This document shows positions 14,910 through 24,050 of a stretch of DNA of 64,000 bases, one piece after another; position 1 is the first letter of the stretch; the number at the start of each line of letters is the position of its first letter. The position numbers and the translations under genes were made by a program. The stretch lies in the NCBI RefSeq assembly GCF_900103005.1, contig NZ_FMWL01000009.1:35852-99851 (forward strand), in the 5' to 3' direction. Below the pieces are notes generated by a model. That model saw only the letters and a program-made list of their open reading frames with translations, did no database searches and was not told the DNA's origin. The stretch is from Acidaminobacter hydrogenoformans DSM 2784. GTDB lineage: Bacteria > Bacillota > Clostridia > Peptostreptococcales > Acidaminobacteraceae.

Positions 14910-16235
14910 TTACTTCCAGCCAGGGAAAGGATAGACCGGATCAGCTTCTTTATACATTTCAGGCCATACACAGAACCAGTCATTAGCTGTCATATCCGCT
15001 GTATTAATGTCTTCTGGTATGTATTGACCAACACCCCAATGGAAATCAGCAGCATTACCACCAGTTGCATTCATTTTGTAAGCATAGCCCGCAAGAGTAA
15101 ATTCATTTTCTGTAAGAACCTTGACTAATGCGTCTTTTTCGATACTACCAGCCATATTGGCTGCTTTCGCAGCAAGTTCAACGGCCATAAATCCACACAG
15201 CAAATCATTTCCTGGAATTGAATTGTATTTTTCTGCAACATAAGCAGCTAAATAATCCTTGGTTTCTGACTCATATTTATTTTTAAAAACCGAGTAAGAA
15301 AAGAAACCTTTTTTTGCAACAGTAGGGTCAAGTCCACCCATTTCAGGATTAGTCCATGACAGCGTATCCCAACCCATACCTTCAATAATCATGTAAGGTG
15401 CTGAGTAGTCTAGTTCTTTACATTTTTCTATGAAGCGAACGCAATCCTCAAAATAGTGAGGCTGGAAAACAATATCTGGTTGAATCTCCTTAAGTTTAGA
15501 TACAATTGGAGTCCAATCTGATTGCATTGGCTCAAAATATTCATGATAAACAATCTCGTATCCGTTTTCTTCAAGAAATGGTATCACCGCATCAGCAACT
15601 TCATGCCCATAAGAGATCTCAAGATTCAATATAGCTACAGTTTTAGGTTTTTCCTCGCCCTTTATATTCCATTTTTCGAAGTTGGCAAAGAAATCTGCAA
15701 CGTCGTGCCACCACATGCCACCACGCCATTGATCATCCATTTGGATATTAACAATATTTTGGCCAAAGGCATCATTGGCAACGTAACTATCTGCTGCAAT
15801 ACAGAACATCATCTTATCATTTTTCGCAACTATTGGAGCTGCTGCAAGAAAAGGCGAAGTATATGGAGATAAAAGAATGTCTACTTTATCCTGGGTAATC
15901 AACTTTTCGTAAAGCATTGGAATTTTTGACTCATCAAATTCATCATCATAATATTTAAGAACTACTTCTCGGCCATTGATCCCACCCAACTCTTCATTAA
16001 CATATTTAACAGCAAGTTGAGCACCTTCAAACGCCATTTGGCCCGCATGGGCAACTGGTCCACTCAAAGTAAAAGTTGATCCAATAACAAGCGGTTCATT
16101 TTCTGTTGTTTCTGTTTCATTAGGATCTGGCGCTGGTGCTGACTCAGTACTTTGGCCGCATCCTGTAAGTGCCATGGTTATAAGAAGAATTAGTGACAAT
16201 AATAAAGCGATCTGTTTATTCTTTACTGTGCTCAT
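14910..16235 (-). CDS. Liv-type ABC transporter substrate-binding lipoprotein
   Basis: A 441-residue lipoprotein: a Lys-rich start, a hydrophobic stretch and the lipobox LTGC near residue 26, then an acidic linker and a type I periplasmic-binding fold of the LivJ/amide-binding kind (IGSTFTLSGPVAHAGQMAFEG, ILLSPYTSPFLAAAP, YDYSAPYM-like hinge). It delivers an amino acid, amide or related ligand to the permeases encoded upstream. AAGGGAG before the ATG at 16235 favours it over ATG 16253. It is the last gene of the operon, unusual because binding proteins are often first. Confidence 0.9.
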   Translation of the reverse strand: MSTVKNKQIALLLSLILLITMALTGCGQSTESAPAPDPNETETTENEPLVIGSTFTLSGPVAHAGQMAFEGAQLAVKYVNEELGGINGREVVLKYYDDEFDESKIPMLYEKLITQDKVDILLSPYTSPFLAAAPIVAKNDKMMFCIAADSYVANDAFGQNIVNIQMDDQWRGGMWWHDVADFFANFEKWNIKGEEKPKTVAILNLEISYGHEVADAVIPFLEENGYEIVYHEYFEPMQSDWTPIVSKLKEIQPDIVFQPHYFEDCVRFIEKCKELDYSAPYMIIEGMGWDTLSWTNPEMGGLDPTVAKKGFFSYSVFKNKYESETKDYLAAYVAEKYNSIPGNDLLCGFMAVELAAKAANMAGSIEKDALVKVLTENEFTLAGYAYKMNATGGNAADFHWGVGQYIPEDINTADMTANDWFCVWPEMYKEADPVYPFPGWK

Positions 16236-16323
16236 TTCTCCAACTCCCTTCAAGATGGTGGATCAAGATTTTTTTATTAAAGCTCAAAATTAATGCTTCC
16301 TCTGAAAATCTAAAATCATTATG

Positions 16324-17040
16324 CTACATACCAATGTAGATTTTTTTGACCTCTTCTGTTTGTAAAAGTTCTTGAGAACTTCCTTTCAATGCAATATTCC
16401 CTTGAGTCATTACATAACCTCTTTCAGCAAAATCAAGAGCTATTTCGACTATCTGCTCTACGATAATTACCGGTACATTCAGTTGATTGGTCAATTTCTT
16501 TAGCATGTCATATAATTCCTCTACAACCTTTGGTGCCAACCCCATTGAAATATCATCCAAAAGAAGTAACTCTGGGCAGCCCATAATTGCCTTTCCCACT
16601 GCGAGCATTTTTCTCTGACCTCCGCTAAGTGATTTTGCGAGATCATTGCGTTTCGTCTTTAAAATTGGAAAGAAGTGATAGACAGTCTCAATATTTTCCT
16701 TTCGTTTTTCTTTTGCAATTTTTCTGTGACATGAAATATTTAGGTTTTCTTCAATTGTAAGTGTGTCAAAAGTCCCGCCTTCTTCAGGTACTTGGATGAT
16801 ACCTTTTTCAACAATCTGATGTGGCTGGAGATTATCAATTCTTTCTCCTCTAAATAAAATCTCTCCGGATTTGATTTTAACGATACCTGAAATTGATTTA
16901 AGCAAACTGCTCTTTCCAGCGCCATTCGCACCGATCATAGCGACGCATTCCATATCAGCAATTTCCAATGACACCCCACAAAGGACATCAACTTCAGGAT
17001 CGTAGCCAGCCCTTACATTTTTCACCTCGAGAATGTTCAT
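16324..17040 (-). CDS. livF: Branched-chain-type ABC transporter ATPase (LivF-like)
   Basis: A 238-residue ABC ATPase. Walker A GANGAGKSS (about residue 37), signature LSGGQRKMLA, Walker B LLLLDDISMGLAP and a late H-loop-like VIIVEQ are present. The IVEKGIIQVPEE segment is typical of LivF. Its ATG overlaps the LivG stop by 4 bp (ATGA), so the two ATPases are coupled and form the heterodimeric engine of the importer. Confidence 0.93.
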   Translation of the reverse strand: MNILEVKNVRAGYDPEVDVLCGVSLEIADMECVAMIGANGAGKSSLLKSISGIVKIKSGEILFRGERIDNLQPHQIVEKGIIQVPEEGGTFDTLTIEENLNISCHRKIAKEKRKENIETVYHFFPILKTKRNDLAKSLSGGQRKMLAVGKAIMGCPELLLLDDISMGLAPKVVEELYDMLKKLTNQLNVPVIIVEQIVEIALDFAERGYVMTQGNIALKGSSQELLQTEEVKKIYIGM

Positions 17041-17768
17041 TGTTCCTTGCCCCCTAAATACGCCTCTATAACGTGTTTGTTCTGCGAAACATCATGCGGC
17101 GTGCCTTCAGCAATAACAATGCCTGAGTGGAGAACAGCAACCCGGTCACATATTTCTTTGATAAAAACCATGATATGTTCAATCACAATCACTGTTATCC
17201 CTGCCGCAGCAAGTTTTTTCATTAACGCCATACGCGCTTGAATTTCCTCACCAGAAAGGCCGCAAGAGACCTCATCGAAAAGAACAATATCAGGATTGCA
17301 AGCTAGAGCCCGAGCTATTTCCACATTTTTTTTATCCGGTAAAGAAAGATCCTGTGTTGGAATGTTTTGTTTATCTTTTAGATCCGTCAACTCCATTATT
17401 TCATCTAAAGTAAATAATTCTTTGCCTGGACTGTGTTTGCCGGCATTCGCTCTTGCCACTCGAGCATTCTCATATGGTGTCATACTTTTGAATGGCATTA
17501 CAGTTTGAAAACATCTGCCAATGCCCATTCTTGCAAGCTCCCAAGGTTTTTTCCCTAGAATGTTCTGACCTTTGTAAATAACTTGGCCCGAGTCAGGTCC
17601 GAAAACACCGCAAATTATGTTAAAGAGTGTGGTCTTTCCGGCACCGTTAGTACCTATTATCCCGTAGATCTGGTTTTCATTGACACTAATATTAATGTCA
17701 GAAAATACTTGATTGCCGCCAAAGCTTTTTTTGAGATTTTTTACTTCCAATATTGGCAACTCTATCAC
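17037..17768 (-). CDS. livG: Branched-chain-type ABC transporter ATPase (LivG-like)
   Basis: A 243-residue ABC ATPase with Walker A GTNGAGKTT, a LivG-type insertion IGRCFQTVMPFKSMT, Walker B DIVLFDEVSCGLS and the terminal EAYLGG tail typical of LivG. The signature motif is degenerate: it reads DLSLPDKKNVEIA in place of LSxGxxR/Q, with Pro-Asp instead of Gly-Gly, which is unusual and could place catalytic burden on the LivF site. Overlaps livF by 4 bp. Confidence 0.92.
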   Translation of the reverse strand: MIELPILEVKNLKKSFGGNQVFSDINISVNENQIYGIIGTNGAGKTTLFNIICGVFGPDSGQVIYKGQNILGKKPWELARMGIGRCFQTVMPFKSMTPYENARVARANAGKHSPGKELFTLDEIMELTDLKDKQNIPTQDLSLPDKKNVEIARALACNPDIVLFDEVSCGLSGEEIQARMALMKKLAAAGITVIVIEHIMVFIKEICDRVAVLHSGIVIAEGTPHDVSQNKHVIEAYLGGKEQ

Positions 17769-17778
17769 CTCAATTGCG

Positions 17779-18723
17779 TTAATTTTTATTGATAGGCTTA
17801 ACTTTCAACCGTTTCATAATCAGTTTACGAAGTCCAGGATAAATTCCTTCTCGACTTGTCATCATAACAGTCACAAGTAATAGTCCTAAAAGCAAGTGAT
17901 GACCACCGCTAATAGTTACAACTGACCTTGAGAACTCTTGAAATAAAATAACGATCACACTGCCAATAGCGGCACCAAGAACTGTACCAATACCACCTAT
18001 ATAAGGTCCCAACAATATAAAAATACTAATGCTGGTTTCAAAAGTAGTAGCAGGATGGACGAAGCTGCTGTAAAGAGCATACAGCCCACCTGATAAACCT
18101 GTTAGTATTGCACCAATTACCAACGCGGTAGCTTTTGTTCTGTATATATCAATACCTACCATTTGCGCAGCGATAGGAACATCTCGAACTGCTTTAAAGC
18201 TGAGTCCAATATTTTGTTCAGTCAGCCATTTTACAAATAGAATTACAGCCGCGGTCGCAACAATAATAATGATGTATAAAAGATATTTGTCATAGCTTTT
18301 AAGAAATATGCCGCGAGTTGCAAACAAAGCTTTGTTATTTACAAAAATGCTGTGCATAACCACGCCAAGTCCAAACGTACCTACAAGGAACGGAAATCCT
18401 TGAACCCGCAACAGTGGATAAGATAAGATTAGAGCAAAAAGACCTGCTAGAAGTGCCCCGCAAATAACAAGCATGAAAAGCGGCAAATCATATCCATATC
18501 CTATCGGCAAACCAACTGTATAGGCACCAATTCCAAAAAAAACGGCATGACCAAATGAGATTTCACCTATGTACCCACCTAGAAGATTCCAACCTTGCCC
18601 CGCTATTACAAAGAGACATATATAGGCAATAAAGTTCGCGGCGAAGCCACCTTCAGTGCTGAACATGAAAATAATATAAGCTGCAACTGCCAATCCGGCT
18701 CCAATTAACCATTTTTTATCCAT
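17779..18723 (-). CDS. livM: Branched-chain-type ABC transporter permease (LivM-like)
   Basis: A 314-residue permease with eight to ten membrane segments. LivM features include GGYIGEISFGHAVFFGIGAY, the coupling-loop region GLSFKAVRDVPIAAQMVGI and LLGPYIGGIGTVLGAAIG. The open frame extends upstream to 18774, into the LivH gene, but AAGGTG precedes the ATG at 18723. It ends 10 bp before livG. Confidence 0.92.
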   Translation of the reverse strand: MDKKWLIGAGLAVAAYIIFMFSTEGGFAANFIAYICLFVIAGQGWNLLGGYIGEISFGHAVFFGIGAYTVGLPIGYGYDLPLFMLVICGALLAGLFALILSYPLLRVQGFPFLVGTFGLGVVMHSIFVNNKALFATRGIFLKSYDKYLLYIIIIVATAAVILFVKWLTEQNIGLSFKAVRDVPIAAQMVGIDIYRTKATALVIGAILTGLSGGLYALYSSFVHPATTFETSISIFILLGPYIGGIGTVLGAAIGSVIVILFQEFSRSVVTISGGHHLLLGLLLVTVMMTSREGIYPGLRKLIMKRLKVKPINKN

Positions 18724-18736
18724 AACACACCTTCTT

Positions 18737-19618
18737 TCATTTTTTGCCGAATAGACCTGAAGGTTTGACAACAAGAAGTATTAACAAGCCAATAAACAAA
18801 ACCGCATTTTTTAGAGCTGGAATCCAGAAGAAACTTGTTAGAGATTCTACTAAGCCAATTAGTAGTCCAGCAATTATTACGCCACCCAAACTTCCCATTC
18901 CACCTATTATGACTGCTACCCACCCTTTAAAGGTCAAGTCTAGCCCAACAGATGGGGTAATCTGATTAGTCAGCGCAAAAAACGTGCCTGCAATAACTGC
19001 AATGGAACTTGAAATTCCGAATGCCATTGCGCATATTTTTTGATAATTTATTCCGGTCAGCATTGCGGTTACACGATCATCGGAACACGCACGTAGAGAA
19101 ATTCCAAGATCAGTTTTCTTTAAAATAAGATTCAAACCAAAATAAACAACCACAACGGCAACTAAAGACATTATGTGAACAACTGGCATTTTAAGGCTCG
19201 AAAGTTCAGCTACTGTATTTCGATAAGGAACGGCAATCATTCTATAAGTGCCAGACCAAATCATAAACTCAACCGCCATTATGCTCATGGCAATACCCCA
19301 TGTAACCATAACTTGAGCCTGATAACGACCTTGCCAAATTTCCATATCCATGAATGGCTTCATGAAAATCACTTGAATAAAATAACCAATAACAAAGAAT
19401 GCCGGAATTAAAATAATCAATGACATTAAAGGGTCTATGCCCAAGGAATTAAACCCCAAAAACCCAAGATATGCAGCCAAGATAGCCAAATCACCGTGCA
19501 TATATGAACAAATTCTAAGTTTTCCAAATACAAGCGCAAAAGCCAAACCAAGCAAGGCATATATCGAACCTGTACCAATACCTCCTAAAATGGATTGTAA
19601 GAACCCTGTACTTCCCAT
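18737..19618 (-). CDS. livH: Branched-chain-type ABC transporter permease (LivH-like)
   Basis: A 293-residue permease with LivH features: ILGGIGTGSIYALLGLAFAL, the coupling helix LGISLRACSDDRVTAMLTGI and a late GGMGSLGGVIIAGLLIGLVE. AGAAAGGA precedes the ATG at 19618, which is preferred to the ATG at 19639. With LivM it forms the membrane channel of the importer. It is separated from the upstream cyclase gene by a 207-bp spacer holding a strong stem-loop. Confidence 0.92.
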   Translation of the reverse strand: MGSTGFLQSILGGIGTGSIYALLGLAFALVFGKLRICSYMHGDLAILAAYLGFLGFNSLGIDPLMSLIILIPAFFVIGYFIQVIFMKPFMDMEIWQGRYQAQVMVTWGIAMSIMAVEFMIWSGTYRMIAVPYRNTVAELSSLKMPVVHIMSLVAVVVVYFGLNLILKKTDLGISLRACSDDRVTAMLTGINYQKICAMAFGISSSIAVIAGTFFALTNQITPSVGLDLTFKGWVAVIIGGMGSLGGVIIAGLLIGLVESLTSFFWIPALKNAVLFIGLLILLVVKPSGLFGKK

Positions 19619-19778
19619 AAGAACATCCTTTCTAAACATTTTTATTTCAACGGATGTATTTACATTTATCAGACAACCTTCTGATGAGTTCAGCAGTTAA
19701 AGTCCATTTAGAATCATATCTAACATAGAGATCAACCTTCAGCTTAGCCAATTTGTAGTATTATTGAAGAGTATTTAT

Positions 19779-19815
19779 TGTTATACCTTGGAGGATAATC
19801 CCCCAAGGTATAACA
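19779..19815 (-). promoter_or_regulatory. Intra-operon stem-loop without U-tract
   Basis: Perfect 13-bp arms TGTTATACCTTGG (19779-19791) and CCAAGGTATAACA (19803-19815) with an 11-nt loop, 10 bp after the cyclase stop codon. On the minus strand it is followed by ATAAATACTC, not a T run, so it is a poor intrinsic terminator. It may set an mRNA processing or stability boundary between the enzyme genes and the transporter genes. Confidence 0.7.
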
Positions 19816-19825
19816 GATATTTTAG

Positions 19826-20581
19826 CTATTCATCTCCTTTAAGAATGGCAACCGCTCGAATTGGAGATCCTGATCCTTCGCGAATTTTAAGCGGCAAACC
19901 AAAATATAGAAATCTTTTATTCGCTACCAAATTAAGATTGCATAAATTTTCAGTATTTGACATATCATATTCTCCACAAACAAAGTGGCCAGCAAAGCTT
20001 GGATCATCAGGATGGTCGATTGCAGGGGCATCAATACCAATATTGACGACGCCTTGTTCAGCAAGCCATCTGGCAGCATCTTCGCTGATACCAGTGTAGC
20101 GTGTTTGGAATTCGTCCCCGCCATAATATCCCAGAGCAGGTTTGAGAATTGCTTCTCCCGCCGGCTTACCATAATAACGTTCATGGTGGCCAGTATACAT
20201 AAGAACAATGTCTCCTTTTCGAATATCTAGTCCTGCTTTTTTAACTGCGTTATCAAGGTCTTCAATTTCTATATAACGAGTCTCAGGAACATGACTGACA
20301 TCCAAACAAATTGCATCTCCCCAGAACGTTGACATTGGCATATTTTCAATAGTCTCACCATCCGGTCTATATTCCCAAACCGCATCACAGTGAGTACCAC
20401 AGTGTTCGCTGATTAACAGATTTCGAGCAGAAAAACCGAGTCGGCTGCCAGTTGCAGCTTGGCTTTTTTCATGTGTTTGATTGGTAACAATAAAAGTCTT
20501 CTGATGGATTGGGTAAAGTGACATACCTTCAAAAATTTCCTGAGAGAGATCAATAATTTTCCATTTTTGATTATGGTTCAT
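19826..20581 (-). CDS. Cyclase-family metal hydrolase (kynurenine formamidase-like)
   Basis: A 251-residue member of the cyclase/KynB family of metal-dependent hydrolases. The diagnostic HCGTHCDAVWEY (HxGTHxDxP-type motif, here with V instead of P) is near residue 70, and VNIGIDAPAIDHP is the second family signature. Relatives hydrolyse N-formylkynurenine, isatin or other cyclic amides. The substrate here is unknown, but its place between an amidohydrolase and an importer points to ring or amide opening of an imported compound. A GGAGGAAATG ribosome site precedes the ATG. Confidence 0.87.
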   Translation of the reverse strand: MNHNQKWKIIDLSQEIFEGMSLYPIHQKTFIVTNQTHEKSQAATGSRLGFSARNLLISEHCGTHCDAVWEYRPDGETIENMPMSTFWGDAICLDVSHVPETRYIEIEDLDNAVKKAGLDIRKGDIVLMYTGHHERYYGKPAGEAILKPALGYYGGDEFQTRYTGISEDAARWLAEQGVVNIGIDAPAIDHPDDPSFAGHFVCGEYDMSNTENLCNLNLVANKRFLYFGLPLKIREGSGSPIRAVAILKGDE

Positions 20582-20603
20582 GTCATTTCCTCCTAGTTTT
20601 GTT

Positions 20604-22415
20604 TTATTTTATTGTTGAAAGAACACAGTAGTTATTGGCGTCAATTACGCCTTTATCTGTAATTTTCCATTTTGGACTCGTTGATAGAGATAGAAATGCA
20701 AGATGCATAAACGGCGCGTGTGCTTTACAGTGAAGTTCTTTCGATGCAAGCTCATGCAAGTAAATCATTTTTTCTGTTAGTTCAGAAGCACTCAATTCAT
20801 CTGTAAGCAATCCAGCGATCGGCAGTGCCATTTCACCAATGACTTGGCTGTCCTTTACCAAAACTACGCCACCTTGAATTTCGATGACCCGATTAACTGC
20901 TGATGCCATATCTTCGTAATTCGTTCCTACTACTATGATGTTGTGGGTATCGTGTGAAACCGTTTCAGCAAATGCGCCATACTGCATTTTAAAACCATTT
21001 ACAAAAGTCTTTCCAATATCCATCTGACCATGTCTGCCAACGACAGCTATTGGAAGAAGGTCATCTTCAAGCATTGGAGATACAAAACCATTTTCGACCA
21101 TCATTTCAACTTCAAGCGCTTCACTAAGATTCTGATCAAGAATCAGACCTATACAACGTACAGTCGCTTTCGATCCCTCTGCTGCTACTTTGAGATCATC
21201 CGCCGTAATTGGCTTTCTCTTAACAGAATTCTTAACTGAATCAGGGTATATGTATGGCTTAAGGTCAAAAATAACTTTCCCTTTTTCTGCAATTTTCTGT
21301 CCTTTTAGGAATACTTGATCAACATTCATGTCTTCAAGCTTTCCATCTATAATAGCAATGTCAGCAAATTTTCCTGGTGCTAAAACGCCAATCTCAGTCA
21401 AACCTAACCACGTCGCAGGGTTAATCGTTGCCATTTGAATGGCTTCAACAGGTGAAACACCTTCTTTAATTGTCCTTCGTATGATGTCATTCATATGGCC
21501 AGTTTTTGCGATGTCTTCAGCAAGCATATCATCAGTTGCCAAAATCATACGTCTGGAGTCTACCTTTTCCTCAGTCAATGCTTTAATACATTCTGGCATA
21601 TTTCTCTGAGTAGAACCCTCTCTCATAAGTACATGTACGCCGTACCGCAATTTTTCTACGCACTCTTCTTTTGTTGTAGTTTCATGGCATGAAATATCCG
21701 TGCCAGCGCATATTATGTGAGAAGCAAGATCCTCAGCAAATAGTTCTGGTGCATTACCATCAACACCTTTACCAATACTTCTTGCATAGACTGTAGATAC
21801 AATAGTGTCTCTGACTACATTGTAATTATTATCGTAAACAAATCGCATTGCGCTGATGCCTTGTGTTTCACCTATACCAGTGACAGTTGGATAATTAAGT
21901 GTCTCTGGAAGATCTTTAGAGGTGATGTCATATCCTGCAGTTTCAAGGCCTGGTGAATCTGGCGTAAGTGCTGGCACTCTGCAGTAGACATGATGTGGCA
22001 TTAATGCAGCTTCTTCAGCCATTGCTTTTATTCCAACAGGACCAAGAACATTTCCAATTTCATGAGGATCAGAGATTAAACAAGTTGTACCAGTCGGTAA
22101 TGACAATCTTGAAAATTCTGTAATCGTAAGCATTGCGCTTTCAAAATGCATATGCGCATCAATAAACCCAGGGGTGATGAACTTACCAGTAATATCAACG
22201 ACCTCAGTTTTTGGGCCAATAAGCTTATCGCAATTTCCAACCATCAAGATATATTCGCCTTGGATCCCTACATCGGCTGTATATATTTCTCTAGTAATAA
22301 CATTTACAAACTTTCCGCCTTTGAGAACTTTATCAGCAAACTTACTGCTGTCCATAAGAACATCAACACAATTTTGTCTGTCTGCAACCAATTTTAACTC
22401 TTTCACACCTAACAT
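20604..22415 (-). CDS. ade: Adenine deaminase family amidohydrolase
   Basis: A 603-residue amidohydrolase matching adenine deaminase (Ade): metal motif PGFIDAHMHFESAMLT, then LPTGTTCLISDPHEIGNVLG, GVDGNAPEL, ATDDMLAED and the C-terminal Ade domain with VVGRHG and VSHDTHNIIVVG. Ade converts adenine to hypoxanthine and ammonia in the cytosol. Because it is co-transcribed with a cyclase and a Liv-type importer, a different N-heterocyclic substrate is possible. Start: ATG 22415 after AAAGGACGGG; upstream ATGs at 22436 and 22472 lack sites. A sigma-54 promoter lies 130 bp upstream. Confidence 0.88.
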   Translation of the reverse strand: MLGVKELKLVADRQNCVDVLMDSSKFADKVLKGGKFVNVITREIYTADVGIQGEYILMVGNCDKLIGPKTEVVDITGKFITPGFIDAHMHFESAMLTITEFSRLSLPTGTTCLISDPHEIGNVLGPVGIKAMAEEAALMPHHVYCRVPALTPDSPGLETAGYDITSKDLPETLNYPTVTGIGETQGISAMRFVYDNNYNVVRDTIVSTVYARSIGKGVDGNAPELFAEDLASHIICAGTDISCHETTTKEECVEKLRYGVHVLMREGSTQRNMPECIKALTEEKVDSRRMILATDDMLAEDIAKTGHMNDIIRRTIKEGVSPVEAIQMATINPATWLGLTEIGVLAPGKFADIAIIDGKLEDMNVDQVFLKGQKIAEKGKVIFDLKPYIYPDSVKNSVKRKPITADDLKVAAEGSKATVRCIGLILDQNLSEALEVEMMVENGFVSPMLEDDLLPIAVVGRHGQMDIGKTFVNGFKMQYGAFAETVSHDTHNIIVVGTNYEDMASAVNRVIEIQGGVVLVKDSQVIGEMALPIAGLLTDELSASELTEKMIYLHELASKELHCKAHAPFMHLAFLSLSTSPKWKITDKGVIDANNYCVLSTIK

Positions 22416-22546
22416 GTTTTCCCGTCCTTTCGACATTGATATCAATGTAAAACAATCGTTCATTGAAGACAATTCTAAGATGTATTGCTCCTATTCTTCA
22501 TATTTTGCCCTCCCTGATATATTGTAGTGTTCTGTAATCAATTAAT

Positions 22547-22565
22547 ATGCAAGACCAATGCCAAC
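22547..22565 (-). promoter_or_regulatory. Sigma-54 (-24/-12) promoter of the ade-cyclase-liv operon
   Basis: Minus strand reads TTGGCATTGGTCTTGCAT. It has GG (22561-22562) and GC (22549-22550) separated by exactly 10 nt, matching the TGGCAC-N5-TTGC consensus at all but one of the key bases. It lies downstream of the terminator of the adjacent NtrC-type regulator and upstream of ade, where the operon promoter should be. No convincing inverted-repeat enhancer was found in the 90 bp between it and the terminator. Confidence 0.85.
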
Positions 22566-22656
22566 TATAAGATTGTAATTTGAATTTTCTAAAATCAAGC
22601 AATTGTAAAGAATGTGTTAAATTACGAATAATATATTTCTCAATTATGAAAACAAG

Positions 22657-22697
22657 AAAGCGGAAAACTTTTCCTAAGAAGAAAAGTTTTCCGCTTT
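22657..22697 (-). terminator. Terminator after the response regulator gene
   Basis: Perfect 17-bp arms AAAGCGGAAAACTTTTC (22657-22673) and GAAAAGTTTTCCGCTTT (22681-22697) with a 7-nt loop, directly after the regulator stop codon. It separates the two-component genes from the ade operon. Confidence 0.9.
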
Positions 22698-24050
22698 TTA
22701 TTCGATCTCATATTCTTTTAGTTTGTTTCGAATTGTTCGATCTGTGACGCCTAACTTAAGTGCTGTAAGTTTCTGGTTTTTATTAAAAGCTTCAAAGTTC
22801 TTTAATATGACACGCTTTTCAACTTCTTTTAGCGGTTCTCCAATAAAAATCGGGATCAAATTTTCATCATGTTGCCATCTGTATCTAATTTCACGCATAT
22901 ATGCAGGTAGGTCTTTCTCATCTAATACTGCATTTTCGGACAGCGCAACCGCTCTTTCCACAACATTTTCAAGCTCTCTAATATTCCCTTTAAACTCAAA
23001 ATTTTGTACGCAATTCAAAAATTCTGCTGTCACTTTTGTTACTGATTTTGATAATTCTTGATTATACTTTTTTATAAAGTAATTTACCAGATCAGGAATG
23101 TCTTCTCTTCTATCCTTTAATGGGGGTAAATGAATGTTGATTACATTGAGCCTGTAGTATAAATCTTCCCTAAATGTTCCATCGCTAATACTTTTACTTA
23201 AATCTCTATTAGTTGCTGCAATTATTCTAACATCAATTTTTTTGCTGCGATTTGAACCAACCGGTGAAATTTCCTTTTCCTGTATTGCTCTCAACAGCTT
23301 GCTTTGTAAAAGAATATCCATTTCTCCAATTTCATCTAAGAATAAAGACCCGTGATCAGCAATCTCAAAAAGGCCTCTCTTTTGCTTAATCGCTCCTGAA
23401 AACGCTCCAGCCTCATGTCCAAAAAGCTCACTTTCAAGCAATGCAGATGGTATAGCTGAACAATTAATTGCAATAAATTTTTCGTCTTTTCTTTTTCCTT
23501 GATAATGAATTGCTTTTGCAATAACTTCTTTTCCGGTTCCGCTCTCTCCTGTAATCAAAATATTAGTATCAATATCTTTTACTTTTTCTACCGTTTGGAG
23601 TATCTTTTGCATTGCTCGCGACTTAAATACTGTACCTTCTAACTCGCATTTTTTCAGTTTTTGATTTAAATAATGAATCTCGGACAATAATTTATTATGT
23701 TCTATACCTTTTTCTATCGTTAGTTCTATTTCATCTAAATCAATAGGTTTTGTAATGTAATCGAATGCACCTTTCTTTATTGCATCGATAGATGATTTTA
23801 TCGTCCCAAACGCGGTCATTATTATAACTACAACATGCTCATTAAGTGATTTTAACTCATAAAAGAGAGACATCCCATCACTTTTCCCAAGTCTCATATC
23901 AAGCAATACGACATCAAAATCATATTGTTTAAACAATTTTTTAGCGATTAGTTCATCGTTGGCAAATGAGCAGTCATATTTTCTCCTAAAAGCGAACTTT
24001 AAGGAATCACAAACCGCAATATCATCATCAATAATTAAAACTTTTCGCAT
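22698..24050 (-). CDS. NtrC-family sigma-54-dependent response regulator
   Basis: A 450-residue activator: receiver domain (phospho-acceptor Asp51 in VVLLDMRLGKSDG), AAA+ domain with Walker A ITGESGTGKE, the sigma-54 contact loop GAFSGA (215-220; Thr-to-Ser variant of GAFTGA) and Walker B SLFLDEIGEM, then a Fis-type helix-turn-helix (LTALKLGVTDRTIRNKL). It should be phosphorylated by the kinase encoded immediately upstream and activate the sigma-54 promoter at 22547. Its ATG follows the kinase stop codon with no gap, so translation is coupled. Confidence 0.93.
   Translation of the reverse strand: MRKVLIIDDDIAVCDSLKFAFRRKYDCSFANDELIAKKLFKQYDFDVVLLDMRLGKSDGMSLFYELKSLNEHVVVIIMTAFGTIKSSIDAIKKGAFDYITKPIDLDEIELTIEKGIEHNKLLSEIHYLNQKLKKCELEGTVFKSRAMQKILQTVEKVKDIDTNILITGESGTGKEVIAKAIHYQGKRKDEKFIAINCSAIPSALLESELFGHEAGAFSGAIKQKRGLFEIADHGSLFLDEIGEMDILLQSKLLRAIQEKEISPVGSNRSKKIDVRIIAATNRDLSKSISDGTFREDLYYRLNVINIHLPPLKDRREDIPDLVNYFIKKYNQELSKSVTKVTAEFLNCVQNFEFKGNIRELENVVERAVALSENAVLDEKDLPAYMREIRYRWQHDENLIPIFIGEPLKEVEKRVILKNFEAFNKNQKLTALKLGVTDRTIRNKLKEYEIE

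Noticed and set aside
22416..22697. Purine riboswitch before the adenine deaminase gene
   Set aside because: No three-way junction with the conserved purine-riboswitch loops could be seen. The region is explained by a terminator and a sigma-54 promoter.
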